19,051 nucleotides of DNA, taken from assembly GCA_001931875.2 (NCBI GenBank), contig MSJH02000362.1, positions 1 to 19,051 of the forward strand, read 5' to 3'. A model generated the notes under the pieces. It saw only the letters and a program-made list of their open reading frames with translations, searched no databases and had not been told where the DNA came from. Made by a program: the position numbers and the translations under genes. The stretch comes from Byssochlamys sp. IMV 00236. Its lineage: Eukaryota > Ascomycota > Eurotiomycetes > Eurotiales > Thermoascaceae. Of the stretch, positions 8,311-17,166 are shown in pieces; position 1 is the first letter of the stretch; the number at the start of each line of letters is the position of its first letter.

Positions 8311-10018
8311 TTACTCAGGTTTGCCTATCAAGCCTTTACCCCAGTTTTGTATCACCCGTGAACACTGGCTTCTGATATGTTCTGAACGAGGTGTATCCCA
8401 TAAACCTAACGCGTCCAACTGTCTAGCGTGATGAACACATTGTTCCCAATAAAACTTTGCATAGATTCTATTTTCCACAACACGCTATAGTTCATAAGTA
8501 CATCGTGTGCTGATGTCATCATCAATTTACTTACATCGAAATCTGAAACGTCAGGAACACGATCATCTGGCATCTGTATCATGTAATCGTCAGGCATGAC
8601 ATAAATTTCATTTCCTTGCAAATAACTAGAGAAAATACAAGCGGCACGACTATCCAAGAATCGTTCAGAGCACCAAGGCTGAACAATTTTACTCTCAATG
8701 ACGACAGGTTCATAGTGGAACTCGTATTTGTCAATAGCGTACAGCGTGCTTGCATCAACCCATTTCTCCAAATCAGTGGGTCCCTCGTTCTCTTTCCAGT
8801 GCTTATCGTCCAATACCATCTTGCCTTCATGCAAACTATTGATCAATTGGCCCTTGTCAATAGGGATATCTTCTTTTTGTACATCTTTGTCCTTGAAGCT
8901 AAAAGTGGGTAGTGCCAGCAAGTCGCCTGCTTCCAGTAACTCCTTTACTTTTTCCTTATTTGCTTCTAATGTACGACGAAGGTCTGAAGCAGGAATCATA
9001 TCGGCAGGCACATCCATGATATAATCTGTTCTCGATAGCAGACGTGCGAGATTGCGTTCGGCATTTCGAGGGAAGAGAACCGAAAGCTTCTCTCCAGGAA
9101 TTCGAATAAGATGAAGATCGACATTATGATTCAGTTCAGCAGTTTCAACATATTCTTGCTTGATATTTTCCAATGTCGATTCATCTTGACTGTCAACGTG
9201 AACAATAGCGGATATAGGACCTATATATGTGTTATGAGTAAAGAACCCCCAACGATGACTATACTTACCATCCCAATACACGGTCAATCGACGTAGGTTG
9301 GGCCAAGTCTCAGCTGTGACGGTAGTGATGATAGATACCTGATCTTTTGAGGGTGTGTTTCTTGCCTTTAACCAGAAAGGTTGAACGCTCTTGGCCGCTT
9401 CATAATAGCTTTTCGAAAACAATTTGTGCATCTTCAAACCGTGTGACATTGTGTCAAGTAGTGAATAAACTTTATCTACAAACGAGTATGTTATTCTTCT
9501 GCTCGTTTAATGGTCTTTGAGTGCTTACCTTGATCGTATGTTCTTTGAGGCACCCAGTTATCGTCAAAAGTAACTACTTGTTTCTTTTCTACATCCGGAG
9601 GCTTTGAGCCTGTGATATATTTCCAGCTGTGATTGAGAGTTAAAAAGACAGAGAAAATGGCGTAAAATAAAACAAAGAATCGAATCAGTCGAGATTGAGA
9701 AAGGGTTGTCCATAACGAACGTTTTGCCGTTCCACCAAAAGCAGAAGCGTGTTTGGAGTGTGGTAATAGTGGACCGGATGGGTTCAAGAAAGAATGAACT
9801 TTAAAGATGAGCTGATTGAACAGCTCGGACAGTGAAGGGCTCGATTTATGGTGAAAGTGACGTTTGTTGTTTTCAAAGTGGGCCGTATTTAAAGTTGGAG
9901 CAGCGTTATTACTAAATGATTTTTGTTGGGCACTCAAAGAAGACTTTCTTTGGTGCGAAGTCGTACTGTTCTTGGTGATCGATGTCGATCGAGAGTGCTT
10001 TGGTCTGACCTCAGTCAT
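8311..10018 (-). CDS. GT49/LARGE-like glycosyltransferase, type II membrane protein
   Basis: Four exons (10018-9529, 9475-9269, 9220-8535, 8484-8311) join in phase to 518 residues. Residues 1-110 are a Ser/Lys/His-rich cytosolic tail, about 111-128 a single membrane span (LIRFFVLFYAIFSVFLTL), and the rest a luminal catalytic domain of the Glyco_transf_49 family: the VSIITTVTAETWPNL strand, YWDGPISAIVHVD, the FPRNAERNLAR helix and the presumed metal site DVPAD (302-306). The C-terminus reads FYWEQCVHHARQLDALGLWDTPRSEH. Relatives are Golgi enzymes such as B4GAT1 and LARGE; the fungal substrate is unknown, and a cell-wall or secreted-glycan role is inference. The intron at 9476-9528 joins Gln163 to the catalytic domain, the 9221-9268 intron is in-frame and stopless, and the last intron (8485-8534) moves the stop from 8406 to 8311. 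It shares a 194-bp divergent spacer with the CYSTM gene. Confidence 0.93.
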
Positions 10019-10212
10019 GGTTTATAAAAAAGAGAGAGAGAGAGAAAGACAAGCATTCAAGATGAAATTTTGTCCAACTTATTGTGTATCACATCAAATT
10101 AACCATTAAAACTCCTATTCAAAAACTTTTCTTGCCTTCCCCTTTTCTCTCGCTCGTTCTTCACTCTTCTTTTCTCTCTTTTTTTTATCCTTTCGTCTAT
10201 CACCTTGGTAAC
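10019..10212. promoter_or_regulatory. Divergent spacer between GT49 and CYSTM genes
   Basis: Only 194 bp separate the two start codons, so both promoters must overlap here. A GA-repeat (10030-10050; CT on the GT49 sense strand) lies just before the GT49 ATG, and a long CT-rich leader (about 10131-10200) precedes the CYSTM ATG. No clear TATA box is seen for either gene. Confidence 0.6.
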
Positions 10213-10516
10213 ATGTCTTACGTACCTCAGAATCAAAGCTACTATGGCAATGCGCCTCAACCTCAAGGTTACTATGCTTCTCCTCCACCTCCACAAGGTG
10301 GTTACTATCCTCCTCCTCCACAACAAGGCGGTTACTATCAACCTGCGTAAATATAGAAAATAAACATAAATATCCCAAAGCTAATCCCATTTCCTCCGTA
10401 GCCCTCCTCCACAGACAGTGATTGTTCAACAGCAACCCCAAAGACGTGATGATGATTGTTGTACAGCTTGTTTAGCTGGTATGCTTTGCTGCTGTTTATT
10501 AGAAGAATGCACTTAA
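10213..10516 (+). CDS. CYSTM-family cysteine-rich tail-anchored protein
   Basis: Two exons (10213-10346 and 10402-10516) with a 55-nt intron give 82 residues. The N-terminal half is a Pro/Gln/Gly/Tyr-rich stretch with repeated QGGYY and PPPP units. The C-terminal half, after an RRDDD block, is the CYSTM motif: CC at 64-65, C68, a short hydrophobic LAGML stretch, CCC at 74-76 and C81. Family proteins are small, membrane-associated through this Cys-rich segment (probably palmitoylated) and often linked to stress or metal tolerance in fungi and plants. That role is known for relatives only. Without splicing the frame would stop at 10349, directly after the repeats, so the intron is required for the defining domain. 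The gene is transcribed away from the GT49 gene. Confidence 0.92.
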
Positions 10517-11151
10517 TTATCACTGTATCATACACCACACATATATTTTTATAATGTACACCTTAATCTTACTCTCCCTAGCAATTAATTTAACATCAAG
10601 AAGCACCTAAAATAAAAAATGCTTTTTTAAAGGAGAAAAAACGTGCAAAAAGAGAAATTAAGTTTTCAGGAACATGGAATATGATCTCTGAATCAAAGCG
10701 CTCTATTCAGTTAATTTTTCCTAAATAATACATTAATAACACCCGTGTGTTTAAACCCATTTTTTTTTTTTTTTACTTTCTATGACTGACCATCGCCTGA
10801 CCATCAAATCAGACTTGGATCATATTATCTACCAAATGATCAGTTTGTATACTTTATGATCACAGAGCCATGATATATCCAGCGGATAACCGGAATTATG
10901 AATCGATAAGCAATCAATTGAGCATAGGCTTTGTCCTCTCTCCCTATTTCTTATTCTTTCATCTCTCTTCCCCCTTTTCTCTGCTCTATGGTGCATGTAG
11001 TTATATAAAAAGCCTTGTACATAAAAAGAGCTGAGAACACGGATTGAATCAAAAGTTATCAGTTGACCCTTTCTTCTTCTTTATCGATCGACAGGGTTGA
11101 ATGCAGTGACAGGTCTTAAACAGTACAAGATAAACAACACAATGACAGGTT
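10517..11151. other. Convergent 3' spacer
   Basis: This lies between the 3' ends of the CYSTM gene and the minus-strand calponin gene. It contains a T-run (10761-10774), a near-tandem CTGACCATC pair (10786-10794 and 10797-10805), a CT-rich run (about 10934-10985) and a plus-strand TATAAAA (11004-11010) that is not followed by a convincing ORF. No gene is supported. Confidence 0.55.
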
Positions 11152-11957
11152 TTATTTATATTGAGAAGAGTCCTTTCCAGCAATATCTCGTCGTTGTCCA
11201 AAATTAATACCGGATTGATTTGCTCCACCCGTATACCCGTATTGATATGTGTTAAATGTTGCATTAGCAGCCTTGGCGGCATCTTTTGAATACGTTGGTT
11301 TTTGTTTATCCGCAAGCTTTGGTCCAAGGTAATTACTACAAGTTCCCGCCTTATATCCATATCTGGAAATAGCATAGATTGAATCAACAACCTATATACT
11401 TTATAAGTTTTTTTTTTTCTTAAAGTCTTTTTGATATATACCTGAGTCATGTTTTTCTTTTCATATAAATCGATTGTTTGAAACAAGTCATGCTTGGGAA
11501 CACCTAATGCTTCTGCTCCTTTCAAGAAAATAGAAATGTTTTCCATCTGGTCAAAGAGTATCAATTAGACACAATAAGAGGGGTAATGTTTTATATCTTT
11601 ACTTGAACAAAGGGCATCTTGGACTGCTTAAACTTGCCTTGACCAGGCATTAATTTACCAATAACTCTATGATAGTAAACAATGTTAGACTCGTATATGT
11701 ACGTGTATACATGTGTCATTTTTACTTGCATAGAATAACACCGTCTTTTAAGCTTTCTGCAAAGTCATCTGAAGGAAACTTTTCTCCAATAAGATCTTCT
11801 ATCCAAGCTCTAGCTTCTTGTTCACGTTCCAAAGAGTATTTTCCAACTATTTTAGCCTGAATCTCTGTGCCATTTCTGTTAGTTTTCTTTTCATTTTAAA
11901 AACTCTTGTACGTGAATTACCTTTGTCTATTCCATAAATCGGTGCTTGATCGTCCAT
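11152..11957 (-). CDS. Calponin/transgelin-type actin-binding protein (Scp1/Stg1-like)
   Basis: Five exons (11957-11921, 11864-11726, 11666-11603, 11546-11442, 11391-11152) give 194 residues. Residues about 24-128 form one calponin-homology domain (AWIEDLIGEKF, LKDGVILCKVIGKLMPG, VQMENISIFLKGAEALGV, DLYEKKNMTQVVDSIYAISRYG). The C-terminus carries one calponin-like repeat, NQSGINFGQRRDIAGKD (173-189). This layout and length fit the fungal transgelins Scp1 and Stg1, which bundle actin filaments in patches and rings; the role here is inferred from family. In intron 1 the nearer AG would give a stop within ten codons, and the acceptor at 11865 (GGCACAG), 17 nt after a CTAAC branch-like site, keeps the frame. 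The last intron ends at 11392; the next AG, at 11362, would delete conserved VVDSIYAISR. No defect is seen. Confidence 0.93.
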
Positions 11958-11987
11958 TGCTGTAAAGAGCGAGAAAGGAAAAAAAAA

Positions 11988-11999
11988 TATATATATATA
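11988..11999 (-). promoter_or_regulatory. TA-run / TATA element upstream of the calponin gene
   Basis: An alternating TA tract sits about 30 nt before the ATG, next to an A-run. It is in a plausible place for a TATA element but could equally be a simple repeat. Confidence 0.35.
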
Positions 12000-12013
12000 A
12001 AATGCTACTCAGC

Positions 12014-12081
12014 TTGGTTAGATTTTTGAAAGCCTAACCCAGCCAATAGAAAGTTGCTTTGGTTAGACTTTTGAAAGTCTA
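12014..12081. repeat. Pair of 23-nt imperfect direct repeats
   Basis: TTGGTTAGATTTTTGAAAG followed by CCTA (12014-12036) recurs at 12059-12081 with two substitutions. The second copy contains the inverted repeat AGACTTTTGAAAGTCT, and its end overlaps TATAAAAG. The arrangement resembles duplicated upstream regulatory sites. Confidence 0.7.
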
Positions 12082-12087
12082 TAAAAG
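12080..12087 (+). promoter_or_regulatory. TATA box without an assigned gene
   Basis: TATAAAAG follows directly on the repeat pair. The first plus-strand ATG downstream (12187) opens only a 29-codon ORF (12187-12276, MKNTRKQDKPSNFTYSLNVV) with no recognisable domain. A noncoding RNA or a small gene is possible. Confidence 0.35.
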
Positions 12088-12530
12088 TACTCGCACACAA
12101 TATAATATCAACAATTTACACTTGGCCTTTTCAACCTTTTCTTTATTGTTTCTAACTTGACAACATATAATAACAAATTTATCTTTATGAAAAACACTAG
12201 AAAACAAGACAAACCAAGCAACTTTACTTATTCGCTTAATGTGGTCGGTGCTAGTTGGCTTTTATACCAAACTTGATCCCATTCGATATTCTCCTTCGAA
12301 CCAGTTATGCTACTGGCCCCACCCATAATGTACTTAATAAGCTCACTTTTTTCCTGTTTTCCTCTTTCTTATAAACTCTCTTATTAATACGAGCATTTAA
12401 TAACAATGCAATAATTAATTTAATAATTATTTTTCTTATATCTCGCTTGTTTGCTTCTGTTGAGCTTCTCTTTTAGCATCATTTATTGTCTTACTATCAG
12501 TGTGCGAATAAAGTGTATGCTATGATTTAT
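12088..12530. other. Spacer before the Rab32 3' end
   Basis: Apart from the 29-codon ORF at 12187-12276 no coding potential is seen. The right part is AT-rich and should include the 3' UTR of the minus-strand Rab gene. Confidence 0.5.
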
Positions 12531-13314
12531 TTAACAACACCCATTATTCTGTTGTCGTTGTTGTTGTCCAAGCTTCACTGAGACTTCATCAGATACAGTA
12601 TTATTTACGTTCTCTTCTTCTAGTTTTACAATAGCAGATACTAAACAGCGCGTGGCTTCTTCAATGTTGCTATTATCTTTGGCTGATGTTTCAAACCTAA
12701 AATTAAATGAGATGCTGATTTCCCCTTTTAATAATAACTTTTTACCATTGAATAAATCCATGCTCTCTACAGAAACTATCTAATTCTGCTGGATTGACAG
12801 GTTGCCCATGTCCCTCCTGGATCAAGTCCGTCTAAAGTAAGGTGAGTTTTGGTAAGTATAATCGGAGAAGTGAAAGTATACCTTATTAGCCAATAAAATA
12901 ACCGGAATTTGTCCTCCTCCCCATGCGTCGGGTAATGCAACCTTTGCATCAATATCCTTCTTCCATCTTGTTACGCCTTCAAACGTCTGTGGTCTCGTGA
13001 TATCATATACAACAATAGCTCCAAGTGCTTCTTTATAATATACTCGCGTCATATTTCCAAACCTTTCTTGTCCCGCAATGTCCCAGAGTTGAAGTCGAAC
13101 AATGATGTCAGGTGTCCATTGAATGACTTTAAGTGCAAAATCTACACCAATCTATCATAACCATAAGTACTCTTTCTCTCTCTCTTTATTCTATAATATT
13201 TACAGTAGACTTGTAGTTTGTTGAGAATATATTGTGAACATAACGACGTATGATTGATGTCTTTCCTGTACCGAGATCACCTACAACCAGGATCTTGAAA
13301 AGGTATTCCTTCAT
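12531..13314 (-). CDS. Rab32/Rab38-type small GTPase
   Basis: Four exons (13314-13204, 13151-12882, 12831-12746, 12696-12531) give 210 residues. All G motifs are present: P-loop GDLGTGKTS (12-20), switch I with T37 and IGVDF, switch II WDIAGQERF (60-68, catalytic Q65), NKTD (126-129, split by an intron) and ETSAK (158-162). The C-terminus ends in Cys-Cys for double geranylgeranylation. Ile in place of Thr in WDIAGQ, together with FGNMTRVYYKEA, is the Rab32/38 subfamily hallmark. In animals these act in lysosome-related organelle biogenesis and mitochondrial dynamics; most yeasts lack them, and the fungal function here is unknown. The start at 13314 gives a normal Rab N-terminus. An upstream ATG followed by an 81-nt intron could add Met-Thr-Glu. 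Confidence 0.94.
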
Positions 13315-13458
13315 CTCTGTCTATAAAGTATTTATTTATTACAAGTTTTCTTTTTATATAAAGTAATATTATAAGCATGTCATTTTTTTACAATAGAGTA
13401 CCATTTTTAAATAATAAAAGGTGAAAAAACAAAAGAAATAACAAAAAAAACACCGAAT

Positions 13459-15281
13459 TTAGGATTCAATCTTATCGTCTCTTCCAATAATAAAAGATAT
13501 CCTACTCCATACTCTCTGAATCATTTCATTTGCTATTGTTTTCTTCATCACTCCTAGTTTAGCACCTGATACATATTAAAGGGTGAGTGTGACGTCTGTG
13601 TTGAATGTTATGTTGTCATTTTACCTATTTGTAAGCCGATCAATCGAAGTTCATCCGCAATTTGAATTATTGTCTCCTAATAAATGTAATTATTATCCTG
13701 TTAGCAATCTATACTATTTACCCTTTCACGTCTTATTTCGTCATCATCTGTACCAATGGCTGCATCCAACATCGCAATACGTATACAGCACTCATCATAA
13801 TCCAAATTGCTTCGTGTAAAGGACTTTTCTGAATAACTAAACATCAAGGCTGCTTGTTTGATTAAGCTTTCATCTACTGGAATGTTATCTATACTCCCAG
13901 GAACATCTCTTTCTAAGTATCGCCCTAAGCAGGTGATTCCGATCACTCTACGTAAGTATCGAGACCTGTCATAGACCGTCTTTAGTGTATCTAATAGATG
14001 CACTTGCTGTTTGGGAGTCGTGACCATATCACATATGTCATTAGCTATATTCTTGACATCAATCTTCCAAGTTTCTTTAAGGGCAGAAAGACAGTTATCT
14101 ATACTCGTTTGTATTTCTTGTATGACCAAATGACCTGCTTTGTCAAGCGATAATTGTAATAAAATCCTAGTTGTGTATCTTATTTCCCATGGCATATAAG
14201 CTTCCTTCCACAGTCTGATGGAAAATCCAAAGGCCTTGATCATCAACCCTAACTGAGAAAGTGGTATATGTCTAGATCGATGTTGTGAGTCAATTGGAAT
14301 GGTCTCGCTCATCATTTGATCCTCTGTATCCATGGAAATGACGTCGATTAATTCTGTTGGTATGGCATGATATGCTGTAAGTACTGATTTGAACACATCC
14401 AATTTGATGTATCGCTGCTCGTATATCTCTCGTGACTCTGATTCGTTTCTATCATCAGGATGTGACCATAACATGAGTAATGTAGAGAGTGCATTTCTAG
14501 CTGTAGCCTTATCTTGATCTAAAGCAACTGTATAATAGAGTTATCACATATTGTATGAATACACGTATTTGTCTATGTACCAACTTCAAACAACCACTGA
14601 TAGACATAATGAGGGCACTTCCAGCTTGAATTATGCCAATCCTTCATACAACCAGACGCAAGTAAAAAGGATCTTCCCTCTGTTGCTGTAGAAAAATAAT
14701 ATTCAGCTAAGCAGTTCATATACACATATATCCTATTTACTCGCAGAAAGCTCTGATAAATGAATTTCCTTTTGTCCGCAAAAGAGATCTCTAGAGATCA
14801 AGCAGGGTTCTCTTATATACTTTATGCCGTCCTTGAAGAACGGTCGGTTCCAGTCTTTCTCTAGTCTATGAATCTCTTCTGTTTCTTTGATAGCTTGAAA
14901 GACATTGTCCAAATGTTCTTGCTCTTCAGGTGCTAAATAGTCCTTCACTTGATCCTTAATCTCCAATCCTTCTTGCTCCATTTCTTCTGTATAACTTTCC
15001 ATAATGTAATTGTCATCAAACTGAACATCGGCTATTGATATCAGATCTTCGGTTGGTGTTTGCTTTATGGGATAGCCGTAAATGTCAACCTCTTCTTGGT
15101 TGATGCGTTCTTGTTCTAACTCTTGAAAGAGCGATTCTAGCGTTTTTTCTCTTTCTAACTTGTTCTTCTTTCTCTGTACGAGCTCTTCTACAGTCGCCAC
15201 TTGTTGTTCAGTGTCAGAATCGTCATGTTGAACTAACTGTCTACGTGACCGTTTGACAGGCTTTTTAAATCCTGAAGACAT
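13459..15281 (-). CDS. Putative SLF2/Nse6-like (CANIN-domain) protein
   Basis: Five exons (15281-14741, 14685-14581, 14527-13722, 13676-13625, 13565-13459) give 536 residues. Residues 6-14 are a basic nuclear-localisation-like patch (KKPVKRSRR). Residues about 30-65 are a charged helix or coiled coil. Residues 80-145 are acidic. From about 155 to the end the protein is helical, with conserved-looking blocks CLISRDLFCGQ, SFLLASGCMKDW, CPHYVYQWLFEVVALD and TARNALSTLLMLW. The pattern of a short loop, a CPxxVxxWLF motif and a helical repeat resembles the CANIN domain of SLF2, a partner of the Smc5/6 complex in DNA repair, related to yeast Nse6. This is recalled similarity, not a search result. 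A longer start at 15386 is in frame, but MSSGFKKP at 15281 is preferred. It is divergent from the SNARE gene. Confidence 0.8.
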
Positions 15282-15634
15282 TGTGTTATATCTGTCACAT
15301 CGCTCATTCAAATAAATAAAGTTTTTTGGCCATTTATTGATTGGCCCAAAACGGGAAGACTGTTGCTTATGGATGCTTTGGTGCATTTAATATCCCTTTT
15401 GTTTTTAATAAGCCCTTGAGTGTCTTATAGCATCTCTTTTGGAGGTGCATATATGTTTTATTATTTACAAGTGCAAGATGTATCACTTGCAATAATAGCC
15501 ATTTCAAAAAAATATAGCGTGTGTAGACCGTTGTGACGTAGATCAATCAAAATATAAAAAAAGAAAAGAGGAATGCTTATAGATCGTCATTCTCTTCTTT
15601 TTTTTTTTATTTTACAAAAAACACGTGTGCTAAG
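15282..15634. promoter_or_regulatory. Divergent promoter region of SLF2-like and SNARE genes
   Basis: A 353-bp spacer separates the two starts. Plus-strand TATAAAAA is at 15553-15560, about 75 nt before the SNARE ATG, followed by a T-run and a palindromic CACGTG (15622-15627) in the leader eight bases before the ATG. The minus-strand frame of the SLF2-like gene is open upstream to 15386. Confidence 0.5.
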
Positions 15635-17166
15635 ATGTCATATTCCTTTAGTCGAGATAGAACTGCAGAATTAAAAAGTGTATGCATAAGACAGGATGCA
15701 TTGTAGTACAAGCTAACTTTTTTATTAGCCCAAGTAAGTGTGAATTGACAGAGCATGATAGACGTATAGAGTGGCAAACCCATCCATTAGTAATAATGAT
15801 CAATATCAAAAACCTCATGACTGGGGATATTCACCCCGAGGCGGTAGTAGTAATAACAATGCTTATGAGATGAGTCAAGCAAGCCCAGCTATTACCAGCA
15901 CTCAAGTGTTCTTTGAACAAGTATAAGAATATATAAGTATACTATGCTTATATAACTAATTAATCCATGTTTAAAAAAAAAGTTAGATAGAGCGAAAAAC
16001 GAAATTGATTCGCTCAATTACCAAATCGACCAAATTGCAAACCTGCATAATACGCTTTTACAAAGCCTTAATGATCAACAGTCAAGACAGGCATCAAATG
16101 ACTTGGAAAGGATGAAGTCAAGCGCACAGAGATCAAACTTTAATATAAAAGCAATGATACAAGGTCGGTTCTCTATTTATATGGGCTCCCTTTTGTGTAC
16201 TCATATAATGTAAAGAAATGCAGAGCGGGAATAATCAGTTACCAGATAATTCAGATACACAGATGCGTAGAGCACAGGTCCAAAAAGAGAAAAGAACCCA
16301 GACTGACATGTCAGCTGTATACTCATCCAGATTTTATTCTAGACTGGGGCATTGAGAAAGCGATTTCTCGATACTATTCAGAGATATCAGGACGTAGAGC
16401 GTAACTATCAGTTGAAGTATCGACAACAGATCGAACGTCAAATAAGAATTGGTAAACAAATAAAGGCTCCAACCTAATCCCTAACCCATGTTTGATTAGT
16501 TAAACCAGAGGCAAGCCAGGAAGAAGTGGATGACATTATTGACTCTGATGGACCGCCTCAAGTATTTGCACAATCAGTAAGTCTTCCTTCTTTAAAACCA
16601 TCTCTATATCTCAATGTCTTTATAGCTTATGAGTGCAGGTAGACAAGGGCAAGCCAAAGCGGTCCTGTCAGAGGTTCAGTCGCGGCATGATGATATCAAG
16701 CATATAGAAAAAACAATCATTGTAAACATAGGACAATAACCTAAAAAGATGATAACTATACTAATTACTGTATACATATAGGAATTACATCAACTCTTTA
16801 TGGACATGTCCATGATGGTCGAACAACAAGGAGAGACACTGAATACAGTCGAAGCTAATGCAGAGCAGACGCAAACAAAGATTAAAGAAGGCAATCAATT
16901 CATTGCTAAAGCTATCCAAACTGCTAAATCAACACGAACTGTAAGAATAATAGTAAAAAAAAAACAGAGTATATACACGAACTAAACGTAATCCTGTAGA
17001 AAAAATGGTGTTGTTTCTTCTTATGCATTGGTATTTGCGTGATGATTGCAATTCTTGTTTGGTGGTTTGCCTTTGATCACGTGGTAAGACTTAAACTGAT
17101 AACTTGTCATTGTATTAGCTGATATTCCTTTCATCTTAGGGTGTTGGTGGTAACAACAATGGTTAA
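15635..17166 (+). CDS. Plasma-membrane Qa-SNARE (Sso/syntaxin-1 type)
   Basis: Eleven exons are modelled: 15635-15679, 15729-15733, 15791-15920, 15983-16163, 16216-16277, 16343-16451, 16500-16576, 16626-16721, 16782-16940, 17000-17083, 17140-17166, giving 324 residues. A Ser/Asn-rich N-terminus precedes the Habc three-helix domain (from FFEQLDRAKNEIDSLNYQID on, through NFNIKAMIQ and FLDTIQRYQDVERNYQ). The SNARE helix spans about 220-287 with the zero-layer glutamine Q251 in FMDMSMMVEQQGE. A Trp-Cys-Cys juxtamembrane site and a single C-terminal span (about 291-313) follow, with a short GVGGNNNG tail. Family proteins are the target-membrane SNAREs for exocytosis, pairing with Sec9 and Snc partners. 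The second exon is uncertain: it is either a 5-nt microexon or replaced by an 82-nt intron ending at 15761. The frame is intact either way. Confidence 0.94.
15729..15733 (+). other. Candidate 5-nt microexon of the SNARE gene
   Basis: CCCAA lies between an acceptor with a GCTAAC branch-like site and T-run (ending TTTATTAG) and a perfect GTAAGT donor. Including it restores the phase between exon 1 and the exon at 15791. The competing model uses acceptor GATAG at 15761 with a single 82-nt intron. Confidence 0.5.

Noticed and set aside
8579..9024. Several 83-98 codon ORFs in other frames
   Set aside because: They overlap the GT49 catalytic exon and have no recognisable domain.
8406..9449. Glycosyltransferase ending at TAG 8406 and starting at 9449
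   Set aside because: This frame passes through two introns; splicing joins the membrane-anchor exon upstream and a conserved C-terminus ending at 8311.
10099..10538. Minus-strand ORFs over the CYSTM gene
   Set aside because: Antisense to the Pro/Tyr repeats and CYSTM exon, rich in Arg/Trp from reversed repeats.
11049..11564. 171-codon ORF as the calponin C-terminus
   Set aside because: It reads through the 50-nt intron and then continues out of frame; the in-phase splice gives the calponin repeat NQSGINFGQRR.
15682..15873. Plus-strand 63-codon ORF as an alternative SNARE start
   Set aside because: It crosses introns and leaves the SNARE frame; downstream exons do not join to it.
16195..16404. 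Plus-strand 69-codon ORF
   Set aside because: It spans two SNARE introns in a frame that differs from the conserved Habc exons.
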